Both the position numbers and the translations under genes were made by a program. A stretch of 64,000 bases of DNA from assembly GCF_019145435.1 (NCBI RefSeq), contig NZ_JAHSTS010000002.1, positions 1,178,001-1,242,000 of the forward strand, written 5' to 3'. Each line of letters starts with the position of its first letter. Within the stretch, counting starts at the first letter, position 1. The notes under the pieces were generated by a model, which saw only the letters and a list, made by a program, of their open reading frames with translations, searched no databases and had not been told where the DNA came from. The stretch comes from Pseudomonas ekonensis. Lineage in GTDB: Bacteria; Pseudomonadota; Gammaproteobacteria; Pseudomonadales; Pseudomonadaceae. Positions 16,165-25,015 of the stretch are shown one piece after another.

Positions 16165-16198
16165 TGCCTGGGGCGAAGACCGGCTTCGCCTGACCGAC

Positions 16199-16402
16199 CG
16201 CCATCGCCGGCAGGCTGGCTCCCGCCTTGTGATGCAGTGACCGCAAATGCTGCATTCGACCAAGACGCCTGTGGAAACCAGCCTGCCAGCGATGGCGTCA
16301 GCCCAAACGCCGCAGGGCCGGCAGAAGACTGTTGCTCTCAGACTGAATCCGCATCGCGCACATTTCCTGTGGGAGCTGGCTTGCCAGCGATGGCGTCAGC
16401 CC
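16199..16402. repeat. Cluster of three Pseudomonas REP-type repeats
   Basis: Three related ~30-base palindromic units carrying the GGCTxGCCxGCGATGG core occur at 16199-16226 (inverted), 16268-16302 and 16366-16400. They lie in the 254-base gap between the SEC-C gene and the minus-strand hydrolase, both of which end here. No coding sequence is credible in this gap. Confidence 0.7.
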
Positions 16403-16418
16403 ATTCACCACCACACCC

Positions 16419-16976
16419 TCAGACCGCCGCCAGAATCTCTCCACTGCCGACCACCGTCGCATACTCGCCGTGCAGGTTCCCCAGCGACATCGCATGCACA
16501 TCCTCGGCCGAACGCAGCGCGCCGAAGAAATCGGCCTTGTCGAAGGTGAAGCACGCATCCTCCGCCACCCAGGCCTCGAACCCCAGATTGCCTGCCGTGC
16601 GCGCCGTGGACTCCACGGAGTTGTGGGTCGCCACGCCGACGATGACCAGTTGCCCGATCCCCGCCCCGCGCAACATCGCTTCAAGTCCCGTCGCGCAGAA
16701 CGCATCCGGCACCTGCTTCTGGATCAGCCGCTCGCCGGCCTGCGGCGCGAAGCGCTCCTGAAACTCCACCCCCGATTGCCCGGGCCAGAACACCGACTCC
16801 GGTGAACACGACAGATGCTGGACATGGATCACCGGCCGGCCGCTGCGGCGCCACCTCTCCAGCAGCTCGAGGATCCGTGCCTCAGCCTGCGGATTGTTCC
16901 GCCGCCCCAGGCGCGGCTGCAGGATGCCTTTCTGCTGGTCGATGATGATCAGGGCGGCGTTGGCCTGGAGTTCCAT
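16419..16976 (-). CDS. Isochorismatase-family hydrolase
   Basis: 185 residues from the ATG at 16976 (GGAG site upstream). Alpha/beta hydrolase of the isochorismatase/nicotinamidase superfamily: catalytic Asp13 in [10 protein letters not shown], Lys87 in [10 protein letters not shown], and the cis-peptide loop [16 protein letters not shown]. In that loop the usual nucleophile Cys is replaced by Ser120. The same Ser variant occurs in a sizeable Pseudomonas subgroup as I recall, so it is probably a subfamily trait rather than an error. Substrate unknown. Confidence 0.8.
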   Translation of the reverse strand: MELQANAALIIIDQQKGILQPRLGRRNNPQAEARILELLERWRRSGRPVIHVQHLSCSPESVFWPGQSGVEFQERFAPQAGERLIQKQVPDAFCATGLEAMLRGAGIGQLVIVGVATHNSVESTARTAGNLGFEAWVAEDACFTFDKADFFGALRSAEDVHAMSLGNLHGEYATVVGSGEILAAV

Positions 16977-17165
16977 GGCGGTGTTTCTCCCCAAAGGTCA
17001 GTTGATCGACCACTTCAACATCTGCGTTCACTGCGGGGCAAGCCCCCTGTTTCATCGCACGCAGCGCCCCGCCCCGGAAATAACTGTGCCCCCCGCTTGC
17101 GCGGCCCCTTCGCGCTCACTAACGTAGCGCCTTTACTGACGCTACCCCCCCGCAGGAGCCTTGCC

Positions 17166-19616
17166 ATGGCCTCGCCAGCCCTCACACAATTTCTTCCCCG
17201 GTTCGGCGTTGCCGCAGCAGTGGCCGGTGTCTTGAGCCTGGCCGGTTGCCAGACCTGGAACGCTCAGGATTCGCTCCCCCCCGTCTCCGGCGTGCAGCCG
17301 CTCAAGGGCCTGGCGCAGAACGTCTCGGTGCGGCGCAACGCCATGGGCATGCCGCTGATCGAGAGCAACAGCTTCCACGATGCGCTCTTCGCGTTGGGCT
17401 ATGTCCATGCCGGCGACCGCATCAGCCAGATGGTGACCCTGCGACTGCTGGCCCAGGGCCGTCTGGCGGAAATGTCCGGGCCGTCCCTGCTGGATGCCGA
17501 CCGCTACATGCGCGCGGTCAACCTGAAGAAAAGCGCCGACGAGCTGTACAAGGCCTCGTCGCCACGGCTCAAGCGCTTCTTCGAAGTCTATGCGCGGGGC
17601 GTCAACGCTTACCTGTTCCGCTACGCCGACAAGCTGCCGGGGGATCTGGCCGCCAGCGGCTACAAGCCGGAATACTGGAAGCCTGAGGATTCGGCGCTGA
17701 TCTTCTGCCTGCTCAACTTCAGCCAGTCGGCCAACCTGCCGCAAGAGATCGCCTCGCTGGTGCTCGCGCAGACCGTCACCACCGACAAACTGGCCTGGCT
17801 GACCCCGTCGGCCCCCGACGAGAACCTGCCGCTGGCCGAGGCCGACAAGCTGCAAGGCATCAAGCTCAACGGCCAGGTGCCGGGCCTGAGCGAACTGAGC
17901 GACGCCAGCCAGCAACTGGCGGCGCTGAACCTGCTCGGTGCCGCGTCGTCGAGCAACTGGGCCATCGCCCCGCAACGCAGCCGCAGCGGCAAGAGCCTGC
18001 TGGCCAGCGACAGCCACGGCCCGCTCGCGGCCCCGTCGCTGTGGAGCTTCGTGCAGATCCGCGCCCCCAAATACCAGGCCGCCGGGGTGACTGTGGCCGG
18101 CTTGCCGATGGTGCTCGGCGGCTTCAACGGCAAAGTGGCCTGGAGCATCAGCGGCGTGCAGGGCGACAACCAGGACCTGTTCCTGGAGAAGATCCGCCGT
18201 CAGGGCAGCAGCCTGGCCTACGAGGTCAACGGCAAATGGCAGCCGCTGGCGGTGCGCCAGGAAACCTATTTCGTCAAAGGCCAGCGTCCGATCCGTGAAG
18301 CGGTGTACGAAACCCGCCACGGTGCGCTGCTCAACAGCGCCCAGGCGGCGGCCCAGGGCTCGGGTTTCGGGCTTGCGCTGCAAGTGCCGAGCTTCACCGA
18401 CGACAAGTCCCTCGATGCGCTGTTCGACCTGAGCCGCGCCCAGAGCGCCGAGCGCGCCTCGGACGCCAGCCGGGAAATCCGCGCCATCGGGCTGAACCTG
18501 GTGTTCGCCGACGCCAGCGACATCGGCTGGCAGGTCACCGGCCGCTTCCCGAACCGCCGCGAAGGCGAAGGCCTGTTGCCGTCGCCGGGCTGGGAGAGCC
18601 GCTACGACTGGGACGGCTACGCCGACCCGATGCTGCACCCCTACGATCAGGCCCCGGCCCAGGGTTGGCTCGGCACCGCCAACCAGCGGGTCATCCCCCA
18701 TGGCTACGGCATGCAGCTGTCCAACTCCTGGGCGGCGCCGGAGCGCGGCGAGCGCCTGGCCGAACTGGCCGGCAGCGGCAAGCACGACAGCCGCAGCGTG
18801 ATCGCCATGCAGTACGACCAGACCACCCTGTTCGCCGCCAAACTGAAGAAGATGTTCGAAGCGCCGGGCATGGCCCAGCCGCTCAAGCGGGCGATCGAAG
18901 CCCTGCCGGAGACTGACCGCGCCAAGGCCCGCGAAGCCTACACGCGCCTGATGGCGTTCGACGGCAAGCTCAGCCCGACCTCGGCCGATGCGGCGATCTA
19001 CGAGCTGTTCCTGCAGGAAAGCATGAAGCAGATCTTCCTCGACGAACTGGGCCCGCAGAGCAGCCCGGCGTGGAAAGCCTTCGTCGCCGACGGCGACCTG
19101 TCCTACGCCGCCCAGGCCGACCACTTGCTGGGCCGCGAGGACAGTCCGTTCTGGGACGATGTCCGCACCCCGCAGAAAGAAGACAAACCGGCGATCCTGG
19201 CCCGCAGCCTGGCCGCCGCCATCAGCGCCGGCGACAGCCAGCTGGGCGGCGACCGCAGAGCCTGGCAGTGGGGCAAGCTGCACCGCTACGAGTGGAAAAA
19301 CGCCAACGGCCAGACGGTCCGCGGCCCGCTCGCCGCCGGCGGCGACCACACCACGCTCAACCTGGCGGCCTTCGCCTGGGGCCAGGACTTCGCCGTCAGC
19401 CGCGCGCCGTCGATGCGCTTCATCGTCGATTTCGGCCAAAGCGAACCGCTGTCGGCCCAGAACGGCACCGGCCAATCCGGCAACCCGGCCAGCCCGAACT
19501 ACCTGAACGGGATCGATCCGTGGCTCAAGGGGCAGTACATCGGCCTGCCGATGCAGCCGCAGAACTTCGACCGGGTCTACGGCAAGACCCGCCTGACCCT
19601 CACCCCGGGCAAGTGA
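17166..19616 (+). CDS. quiP: Acyl-homoserine lactone acylase QuiP
   Basis: 816 residues starting at the ATG 17166 with GCAGGAG upstream. Close over its length to P. aeruginosa QuiP (PA1032): the signal region [14 protein letters not shown] and SLAGC, then [21 protein letters not shown] and [16 protein letters not shown]. Ntn-hydrolase precursor: autoprocessing is expected before Ser262 in the SSSNWAIAP motif, giving alpha and beta chains; HPYDQ and RFIVDFGQ are later family landmarks. QuiP hydrolyses the amide of long-chain N-acyl-homoserine lactones. The lipobox-like LAGC at ~26-29 hints at lipid anchoring. The upstream extension of the frame has no signal and is ignored. Confidence 0.9.
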   Translation: MASPALTQFLPRFGVAAAVAGVLSLAGCQTWNAQDSLPPVSGVQPLKGLAQNVSVRRNAMGMPLIESNSFHDALFALGYVHAGDRISQMVTLRLLAQGRLAEMSGPSLLDADRYMRAVNLKKSADELYKASSPRLKRFFEVYARGVNAYLFRYADKLPGDLAASGYKPEYWKPEDSALIFCLLNFSQSANLPQEIASLVLAQTVTTDKLAWLTPSAPDENLPLAEADKLQGIKLNGQVPGLSELSDASQQLAALNLLGAASSSNWAIAPQRSRSGKSLLASDSHGPLAAPSLWSFVQIRAPKYQAAGVTVAGLPMVLGGFNGKVAWSISGVQGDNQDLFLEKIRRQGSSLAYEVNGKWQPLAVRQETYFVKGQRPIREAVYETRHGALLNSAQAAAQGSGFGLALQVPSFTDDKSLDALFDLSRAQSAERASDASREIRAIGLNLVFADASDIGWQVTGRFPNRREGEGLLPSPGWESRYDWDGYADPMLHPYDQAPAQGWLGTANQRVIPHGYGMQLSNSWAAPERGERLAELAGSGKHDSRSVIAMQYDQTTLFAAKLKKMFEAPGMAQPLKRAIEALPETDRAKAREAYTRLMAFDGKLSPTSADAAIYELFLQESMKQIFLDELGPQSSPAWKAFVADGDLSYAAQADHLLGREDSPFWDDVRTPQKEDKPAILARSLAAAISAGDSQLGGDRRAWQWGKLHRYEWKNANGQTVRGPLAAGGDHTTLNLAAFAWGQDFAVSRAPSMRFIVDFGQSEPLSAQNGTGQSGNPASPNYLNGIDPWLKGQYIGLPMQPQNFDRVYGKTRLTLTPGK

Positions 19617-19621
19617 ACGCC

Positions 19622-19651
19622 GCCCGCCGCCGCATCATCCCGGCGGCGGGC
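19622..19651 (+). terminator. GC-rich hairpin after quiP
   Basis: A perfect 11-bp stem (19622-19632 with 19641-19651) has an 8-base loop, starting 5 bases after the quiP stop. No T-run follows, so termination strength is uncertain. Confidence 0.5.
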
Positions 19652-19658
19652 ACAGATC

Positions 19659-19691
19659 CTGTAGGAGCCAGCCTGCTGGCGATGGCGTGCG
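19659..19691 (+). repeat. REP-type repeat
   Basis: A single REP unit (TGTAGGAGCCAGCCTGCTGG core) lies in the 222-base gap between quiP and the nuclease gene. The rest of the gap shows no gene. Confidence 0.6.
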
Positions 19692-19838
19692 CCAAGGCGC
19701 CGCAAGGCCGATCTGCCACACCCGCAGCCATTGCGCACCACCCTCCCGCAGCGGCCTTTTCGGCGCCCGCAAAATCAATAGAACTTTCGGACCCGCGCCC
19801 ACCTCATAGCTGACAGGCCCCTCTTTCGAGGTAACGAC

Positions 19839-20861
19839 ATGGAGCTTGTCATCGCGCGTCCGGAAGGCTTGTACTGCCCCGTCGGGGATTTCTACATCGA
19901 CCCGTGGCGGCCGGTCGAACGCTCGGTGATCACCCATGCCCACGGCGACCACGCCCGCACCGGCAACCGGCATTACCTGGCCAGCAGCGCCAGCGCCGCG
20001 ATCCTGCGCGCGCGCCTGGGCCCGGACATCAACCTGCAGACCCTGCCCTACGGCCAGCGCCTGCCCCACCACGGCGTCACCCTAAGCTTCCATCCCGCCG
20101 GGCATGTGCTGGGATCGGCGCAGATCCGGCTGGAACACGGCGGCGAAGTCTGGGTCGCGTCCGGCGACTACAAGATCGAAGCCGACGGCACTTGCGCCCC
20201 GTTCGAACCGGTGCGTTGCCACACCTTCATCACCGAATCGACCTTCGGCCTGCCGATCTACCGCTGGCAACCGCAGGCCAAGGTGTTCGCCGACATCAAC
20301 CGTTGGTGGCAGGCGAACGCCCGCGCCGGCAAGGCCAGCGTGCTGTTCTGCTATGCGTTCGGCAAGGCGCAGCGGATTCTGCACGGCATCGACCCGTCGC
20401 TCGGGCCGATCCTCTGCCACGGCGCGGTCGAGCCGCTGAACCGGGTCTACCGCGAGGCCGGCGTGGATCTGCCGCCCACGCGCTACGCCGCAGACGTACA
20501 GAAGAACGACCCGCTGCTGCGTCAGGCCCTGATCATCGCCCCGCCCCAGGCGGGCGGCAGCAGCTGGATGCGTCGTTTCGGCGACTACAGCGACGGTTTC
20601 GCCAGCGGCTGGATGCGCCTGCGGGGCCCCCGGCGGAGGCGCGGCGTGGACCGCGGTTTTGTGCTGTCGGATCACGCCGACTGGCCCGGCCTGCTCTGGG
20701 CCATCGGCCAGACCGGCGCCGAGCGCGTGAAAGTCACCCACGGCGCGGTCGGCACGCTGGTGCGGCACCTGCGCGAACAAGGGCTGGACGCCCAAGCCTT
20801 CAGCACGGAATACGGCGACGACGAAGACGGCAGCCCGGCCATAGCCCAGGTGCAGCCATGA
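19839..20861 (+). CDS. Ligase-associated MBL-fold DNA exonuclease
   Basis: 340 residues. Metallo-beta-lactamase/beta-CASP-type nuclease: metal motif THAHGDHA (His33, His35, Asp37, His38), a second His in HPAGHVLGS, then ASGDYK and the late LSDHAD motif. Proteins of this family are encoded with ATP-dependent DNA ligases in bacterial repair clusters that usually also hold an Lhr-type helicase and a phosphoesterase. Here the ligase gene overlaps its stop by 4 bases (ATGA), but no helicase or phosphoesterase follows. Confidence 0.87.
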   Translation: MELVIARPEGLYCPVGDFYIDPWRPVERSVITHAHGDHARTGNRHYLASSASAAILRARLGPDINLQTLPYGQRLPHHGVTLSFHPAGHVLGSAQIRLEHGGEVWVASGDYKIEADGTCAPFEPVRCHTFITESTFGLPIYRWQPQAKVFADINRWWQANARAGKASVLFCYAFGKAQRILHGIDPSLGPILCHGAVEPLNRVYREAGVDLPPTRYAADVQKNDPLLRQALIIAPPQAGGSSWMRRFGDYSDGFASGWMRLRGPRRRRGVDRGFVLSDHADWPGLLWAIGQTGAERVKVTHGAVGTLVRHLREQGLDAQAFSTEYGDDEDGSPAIAQVQP

Positions 20862-22510
20862 AAGACTTCGCCCGCCTGTATGCCGAGCTCGACACCAGCA
20901 CTTCGAGCAACGCCAAGCTCGCCGCCATGCAAACGTACTTCGCCCAGGCGGCGCCGCAGGATGCGGCGTGGGCGGTGTATTTCCTCGCCGGCGGACATCC
21001 CCGGCAACTGGTGCCGGTGCGGATCCTGCGGGATCTGGCGGTGGAACGGTCGGGGTTGGCGCCGTGGCTGTTCGAGGAGTGCTATCAGGCGGTCGGCGAC
21101 CTGGCGGAAACCATTTCGCTGGTGCTGCCGGAGAACCCGGACACCTCTGACGACGGCCTGGCCGAGTGGATCGAACGCAAGCTCTTGCCGCTGCGCGGCG
21201 AAACCCCGGAGTACCTGGCCCGGCAACTGCCTGCCCTGTGGGCGCAACTGGACCGGCCGGGCCTGATGCTGTGCATCAAGCTGATCACCGGCAGTTTCCG
21301 GGTCGGGGTCTCGAAACTGTTGGTGACCCGGGCCCTGGCCGCCATGGCCGGGCTCGACAGCAAACGCGTGGCGCAGCGGCTGGTGGGCTACACCGACCTC
21401 GCCAACCGGCCCGACGCGGCGCGCTACCTGCAACTGATCGCCCCCGAATCCAGCGAAGAGCACGCCCGGCGCGGCGGCCAGCCCTATCCGTTCTTCCTCG
21501 CCCACGCCCTGTCGCAGCCGCCGGAACAGTTCGAGGCGCTCTTGGGCCCGCCCGAAGGTTGGCAAGCGGAATGGAAGTGGGACGGTATCCGCGCCCAAGC
21601 GGTGCGGCGCGACGGCCGGCTGTGGATCTGGTCGCGGGGCGAAGAACTGGTGACCGAACGCTTCCCGGAGCTGGGCGGCCTGCTCCGCGGCTTGCCCGAC
21701 GGCACCGTGATCGACGGCGAGATCGTGGTCTGGAAAGACACGCCGGGTTCGCCGTCGGTGCAACCGTTCGCCCTCCTCCAGCAACGGATCGGCCGTAAGC
21801 GCCTGGACAAGAAAGTCCTCGAGGACGCCCCGGTGGCGATGCTCGCCTATGACCTGCTGGAGTGGCAGGGCGAGGATTGGCGCAACCGGCCGCAAAGCCA
21901 ACGGCGCGAACGGCTGGAGCAGGTCGTCGCAGGTTGCGCCGATCCGGTCCTGCGGCTCTCGCCGGTTCTTACCGCGGACGACTGGGCAGACCTGGCCCGC
22001 CAGCGCGAGGCGTCGCGGCGCCTGGGGGTGGAAGGCATGATGCTCAAGGCCCGCGACGCGCTGTACGGCGTGGGCCGCACCAAGGACATGGGCGTGTGGT
22101 GGAAGTGGAAAGTCGATCCGTTCAGCGTCGATGCGGTGCTGATCTACGCCCAGCGCGGCCAGGGCCGGCGCGCCAGCCTCTACAGCGACTACACCTTCGC
22201 GGTGTGGGACGGCCCGTCCGGCTCCGGCCAGCGCTCGCTGGTGCCGTTCGCCAAGGCCTATTCGGGGCTCACCGACGAAGAAATGCGCCAGGTCGACATC
22301 ATCGTGCGCAAGACCACCGTGGAGAAGTTCGGGCCGGTCAGCAGCGTCACGCCCAGCCTGGTGTTCGAACTGGGCTTCGAAGGCATCGCCCTCTCGCGCC
22401 GGCACAAGAGCGGCATCGCCGTGCGCTTCCCGCGCATGCTGCGCTGGCGCCAGGACAAGCACGTGGACGAGGCCGACGACCTGGCCACCTTGCAGAACCT
22501 GCTGACCTGA
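20858..22510 (+). CDS. ATP-dependent DNA ligase (LigC/Lhr-cluster type)
   Basis: 550 residues. The N-terminal DNA-binding domain includes ITGSFRVGVSKLLV. Adenylation motif I is EWKWDGIRAQ, with the AMP-accepting Lys240. Motifs follow in IDGEIVVWK and VEGMMLKARDALYGVGR, then WWKWKVDP and an OB-fold domain (VFELGFEGIALSRRHKSGIAVRFPR). This is the bacterial ATP-dependent ligase that accompanies the MBL exonuclease, distinct from the essential NAD-dependent LigA. Start overlaps the exonuclease stop (ATGA). Probably an accessory DNA-repair enzyme. Confidence 0.9.
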   Translation: MKDFARLYAELDTSTSSNAKLAAMQTYFAQAAPQDAAWAVYFLAGGHPRQLVPVRILRDLAVERSGLAPWLFEECYQAVGDLAETISLVLPENPDTSDDGLAEWIERKLLPLRGETPEYLARQLPALWAQLDRPGLMLCIKLITGSFRVGVSKLLVTRALAAMAGLDSKRVAQRLVGYTDLANRPDAARYLQLIAPESSEEHARRGGQPYPFFLAHALSQPPEQFEALLGPPEGWQAEWKWDGIRAQAVRRDGRLWIWSRGEELVTERFPELGGLLRGLPDGTVIDGEIVVWKDTPGSPSVQPFALLQQRIGRKRLDKKVLEDAPVAMLAYDLLEWQGEDWRNRPQSQRRERLEQVVAGCADPVLRLSPVLTADDWADLARQREASRRLGVEGMMLKARDALYGVGRTKDMGVWWKWKVDPFSVDAVLIYAQRGQGRRASLYSDYTFAVWDGPSGSGQRSLVPFAKAYSGLTDEEMRQVDIIVRKTTVEKFGPVSSVTPSLVFELGFEGIALSRRHKSGIAVRFPRMLRWRQDKHVDEADDLATLQNLLT

Positions 22511-22631
22511 TCCCCTGTGGCGCACACCAAGGCTGTCACATAACGGTGCGGCGCATTTCCCCTGCCCGTTTCCGTGCATCGATCCCTTGCGCCATTCCTT
22601 CCTACACCTTTTAAAACGCTTGTTCGGGACT

Positions 22632-22649
22632 CTGGTTCGGAAATTGCTA
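22632..22649 (+). promoter_or_regulatory. Sigma54-type promoter upstream of amino-acid ABC operon
   Basis: CTGGTTCGGAAATTGCTA has GG and GC dinucleotides exactly 10 bases apart (22634-22635 and 22646-22647) and a consensus TTGCTA -12 element; the -24 half is CTGGTTCG instead of TTGGCACG. It would give a leader of about 70 bases before the ATG at 22729. Nitrogen-linked control is plausible. Confidence 0.6.
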
Positions 22650-22728
22650 CTTTCTATAGGTCGTAAGCGTTCCAGTAACAATACTTCTGCGCCCACAAGC
22701 GCTCATATTGGTTCTTAGGGATTGAATA

Positions 22729-23511
22729 ATGAAAAAAGCATTGCTGACCCTTTCTGCACTGGCGTTGTGCATGGCTGCCGGTTCCACGCTGGCCAAGGAG
22801 TACAAGGAGCTGCGGTTTGGCGTTGACCCTTCCTACGCGCCGTTCGAGTCGAAAGCGGCCGACGGCAGCCTGGTGGGCTTCGACATCGACCTGGGCAACG
22901 CGATCTGCGCCGAGCTCAAGGTCAAGTGCAAGTGGGTCGAAAGCGACTTCGACGGCATGATCCCGGGCCTCAAGGCCAACAAGTTCGACGGCGTGATCTC
23001 GTCGATGACCGTGACCCCGGCCCGCGAGAAGGTCATCGACTTCTCCAGCGAGCTGTTCTCGGGCCCGACCGCCTACGTGTCGAAAAAAGGCTCCGGCATC
23101 ACCGCCGACGTGGCCTCCCTGAAGGGCAAGACCGTCGGCTACGAGCAAGGCACCATTCAGGAAGCCTATGCCAAAGCCATTCTGGACAAGGCCGGCGTGA
23201 AGACCCAGGCCTACCAGAACCAGGATCAGGTGTATTCCGACCTGGTCTCCGGTCGTCTCGACGCCGGCATCCAGGACATGCTGCAAGCCGAACTGGGCTT
23301 TTTGAAGTCGCCGCAAGGCGCCGACTATGACGTCAGCAAGCCGGTCGACAACGAATTGCTGCCAGCCAAGACCGCTGTCGGTATTAAGAAAGGTAACACC
23401 GAGCTGAAAGCGCTTTTGGATAAAGGTATCAAAGCGTTACACGATGATGGCAAATATGCAGAGATTCAAAAGAAACACTTCGGTGATCTGAATCTGTACA
23501 GCGGCAAGTAA
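22729..23511 (+). CDS. ABC transporter substrate-binding protein, basic amino acids (ArtJ/AotJ type)
   Basis: 260 residues. The signal peptide is cleaved after STLA, giving a mature protein starting near KEYKELRFGVDPSYAPFES, the signature of family 3 periplasmic amino-acid receptors. The ligand-binding pattern GFDIDLGNAICAELKVKC is as in Lys/Arg/Orn/His receptors. First gene of an SBP-permease-permease-desuccinylase-ATPase operon, the order of P. aeruginosa aotJQMOP (arginine/ornithine uptake). The exact substrate is inferred. A 10-bp stem with a short T-run follows it. Confidence 0.88.
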   Translation: MKKALLTLSALALCMAAGSTLAKEYKELRFGVDPSYAPFESKAADGSLVGFDIDLGNAICAELKVKCKWVESDFDGMIPGLKANKFDGVISSMTVTPAREKVIDFSSELFSGPTAYVSKKGSGITADVASLKGKTVGYEQGTIQEAYAKAILDKAGVKTQAYQNQDQVYSDLVSGRLDAGIQDMLQAELGFLKSPQGADYDVSKPVDNELLPAKTAVGIKKGNTELKALLDKGIKALHDDGKYAEIQKKHFGDLNLYSGK

Positions 23512-23517
23512 GGCCAC

Positions 23518-23545
23518 GGCGCCCATCCCCGATGGGCGCCTTTCT
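23518..23545 (+). terminator. Attenuating hairpin between receptor and permease genes
   Basis: A perfect 10-bp stem (GGCGCCCATC at 23518-23527 with GATGGGCGCC at 23531-23540), 3-base loop, then TTTCTC. It lies in the 56-base receptor-permease gap. It probably lowers read-through, or protects the receptor mRNA, so that receptor exceeds membrane proteins. Confidence 0.65.
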
Positions 23546-23567
23546 CATCCGTTCAGGTTGCTGATTC

Positions 23568-24296
23568 ATGTTCGAAAACCTATTACAGAATCTGGGGCTT
23601 TCCGCCTTCAGCCTCAAGGGCTTCGGCCCGTTGCTGTGGGAAGGCACCTGGATGACCGTCAAGCTGTCGGCGCTGTCGCTGCTGGTGGCCGTGCTGCTCG
23701 GCCTGATCGGCGCCAGCGCCAAACTGTCGAAGGTCAAGCTGGTGCGCCTGCCCGCCCAGCTCTACACCACGCTGATCCGCGGGGTGCCGGACCTGGTGCT
23801 GATGCTGCTGATCTTCTACAGCCTGCAGACTTGGCTGACCTCGCTCACCGACTACATGGAATGGGAATACATCGAGATCGACCCGTTCAGCGCCGGCGTG
23901 CTGACCCTGGGCTTCATCTACGGCGCGTATTTCACCGAAACCTTCCGCGGCGCGATCCTCGCGGTGCCCCGGGGCCAGGTCGAAGCCGCCACCGCCTACG
24001 GCCTCAAGCGCGGCCAGCGTTTCCGCTTCGTGGTGTTCCCGCAAATGATGCGCTTCGCCCTGCCGGGCATCGGCAACAACTGGATGGTGATGCTCAAGGC
24101 CACCGCGCTGGTGTCGATCATCGGCCTGGCCGACCTGGTCAAGGCCGCGCAGGACGCCGGCAAGAGCACCTATCAACTGTTCTACTTCCTGGTGCTCGCC
24201 GCCCTGATCTACCTTTTGATCACCAGCGCCTCCAACGTCATCCTGCGCCGGCTTGAACGCCGCTACGCCGCCGGGGCCCGGGAGGCCATCCGATGA
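23568..24296 (+). CDS. Amino-acid ABC transporter permease (HisQ/AotQ type)
   Basis: 242 residues, about five membrane helices. It carries the binding-protein-dependent permease motif (TAYGLKRGQRFRFVVFPQMMRFALPG, containing the EAA-loop pattern EAATAYG) and the family stretch TLIRGVPDLVLMLLIFY. It heterodimerises with the next gene's product, whose start overlaps its stop (ATGA at 24293). Inner-membrane component of a basic amino-acid importer. Confidence 0.88.
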   Translation: MFENLLQNLGLSAFSLKGFGPLLWEGTWMTVKLSALSLLVAVLLGLIGASAKLSKVKLVRLPAQLYTTLIRGVPDLVLMLLIFYSLQTWLTSLTDYMEWEYIEIDPFSAGVLTLGFIYGAYFTETFRGAILAVPRGQVEAATAYGLKRGQRFRFVVFPQMMRFALPGIGNNWMVMLKATALVSIIGLADLVKAAQDAGKSTYQLFYFLVLAALIYLLITSASNVILRRLERRYAAGAREAIR

Positions 24297-25003
24297 TCGA
24301 ACTCCTGCAGGACTACTGGAAAGCCTTCCTTTATACCGACGGCAACAACATCACCGGGCTGGCCATGACCCTCTGGCTGCTCAGCGCCTCGATCTTCATC
24401 GGCTTCATCACCTCGATCCCGCTGTCCATCGCCCGGGTCTCGCCGCGCTTCTACATCCGTTGGCCGGTGCAGTTCTACACCTACCTGTTCCGCGGCACGC
24501 CACTCTACATCCAGCTGCTGATCTGCTACACCGGGATCTACAGCCTGGCTGCCGTGCGCGCCCAGCCGGTGCTCGACAGTTTCTTCCGCGATGCGATGAA
24601 CTGCACGATCCTGGCCTTCGCCCTGAACACCTGCGCCTACACCACGGAGATCTTCGCCGGGGCGATCCGCAGCATGAACCACGGCGAAGTCGAAGCGGCC
24701 AAGGCCTACGGCCTGACCGGCTGGAAACTGTACGCCTACGTGATCATGCCGTCGGCCCTGCGCCGCTCGTTGCCGTACTACAGCAACGAAGTGATCCTGA
24801 TGCTGCACTCGACCACCGTGGCCTTCACCGCGACCATCCCGGACATCCTGAAAGTCGCGCGGGACGCCAACTCGGCGACCTTCCTGACCTTCCAGTCGTT
24901 CGGCATCGCCGCCCTGATCTACCTAACCGTCACCTTTGCGCTGGTCGGCCTGTTCCGCCTCGCCGAACGCCGATGGCTGGCCTTCCTCGGGCCGACCCAC
25001 TAG
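24293..25003 (+). CDS. Amino-acid ABC transporter permease (HisM/AotM type)
   Basis: 236 residues. HisM-like: YLFRGTPLYIQLLICYTGIY near residue 61, and the EAA loop EVEAAKAYGLTGWKLYAYVI. Start overlaps the preceding permease gene by four bases, so the two are translated together. The next gene begins 12 bases after the stop. Confidence 0.88.
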   Translation: MIELLQDYWKAFLYTDGNNITGLAMTLWLLSASIFIGFITSIPLSIARVSPRFYIRWPVQFYTYLFRGTPLYIQLLICYTGIYSLAAVRAQPVLDSFFRDAMNCTILAFALNTCAYTTEIFAGAIRSMNHGEVEAAKAYGLTGWKLYAYVIMPSALRRSLPYYSNEVILMLHSTTVAFTATIPDILKVARDANSATFLTFQSFGIAALIYLTVTFALVGLFRLAERRWLAFLGPTH

Positions 25004-25015
25004 GACACCTTTGCA

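Noticed and set aside
17142..19475. Long open frame antisense to quiP
   Set aside because: Low-complexity Ala/Arg/Gly translation, while the plus-strand frame matches QuiP throughout.
19904..20857. Upstream extension of the ligase frame through the exonuclease gene
   Set aside because: The extension is Arg/Pro-rich and overlaps the real exonuclease frame; the ATG at 20858 with the ATGA overlap is the natural start.
20672..22696. Long open frame antisense to the DNA ligase
   Set aside because: No recognisable motif; the ligase frame has all adenylation motifs.
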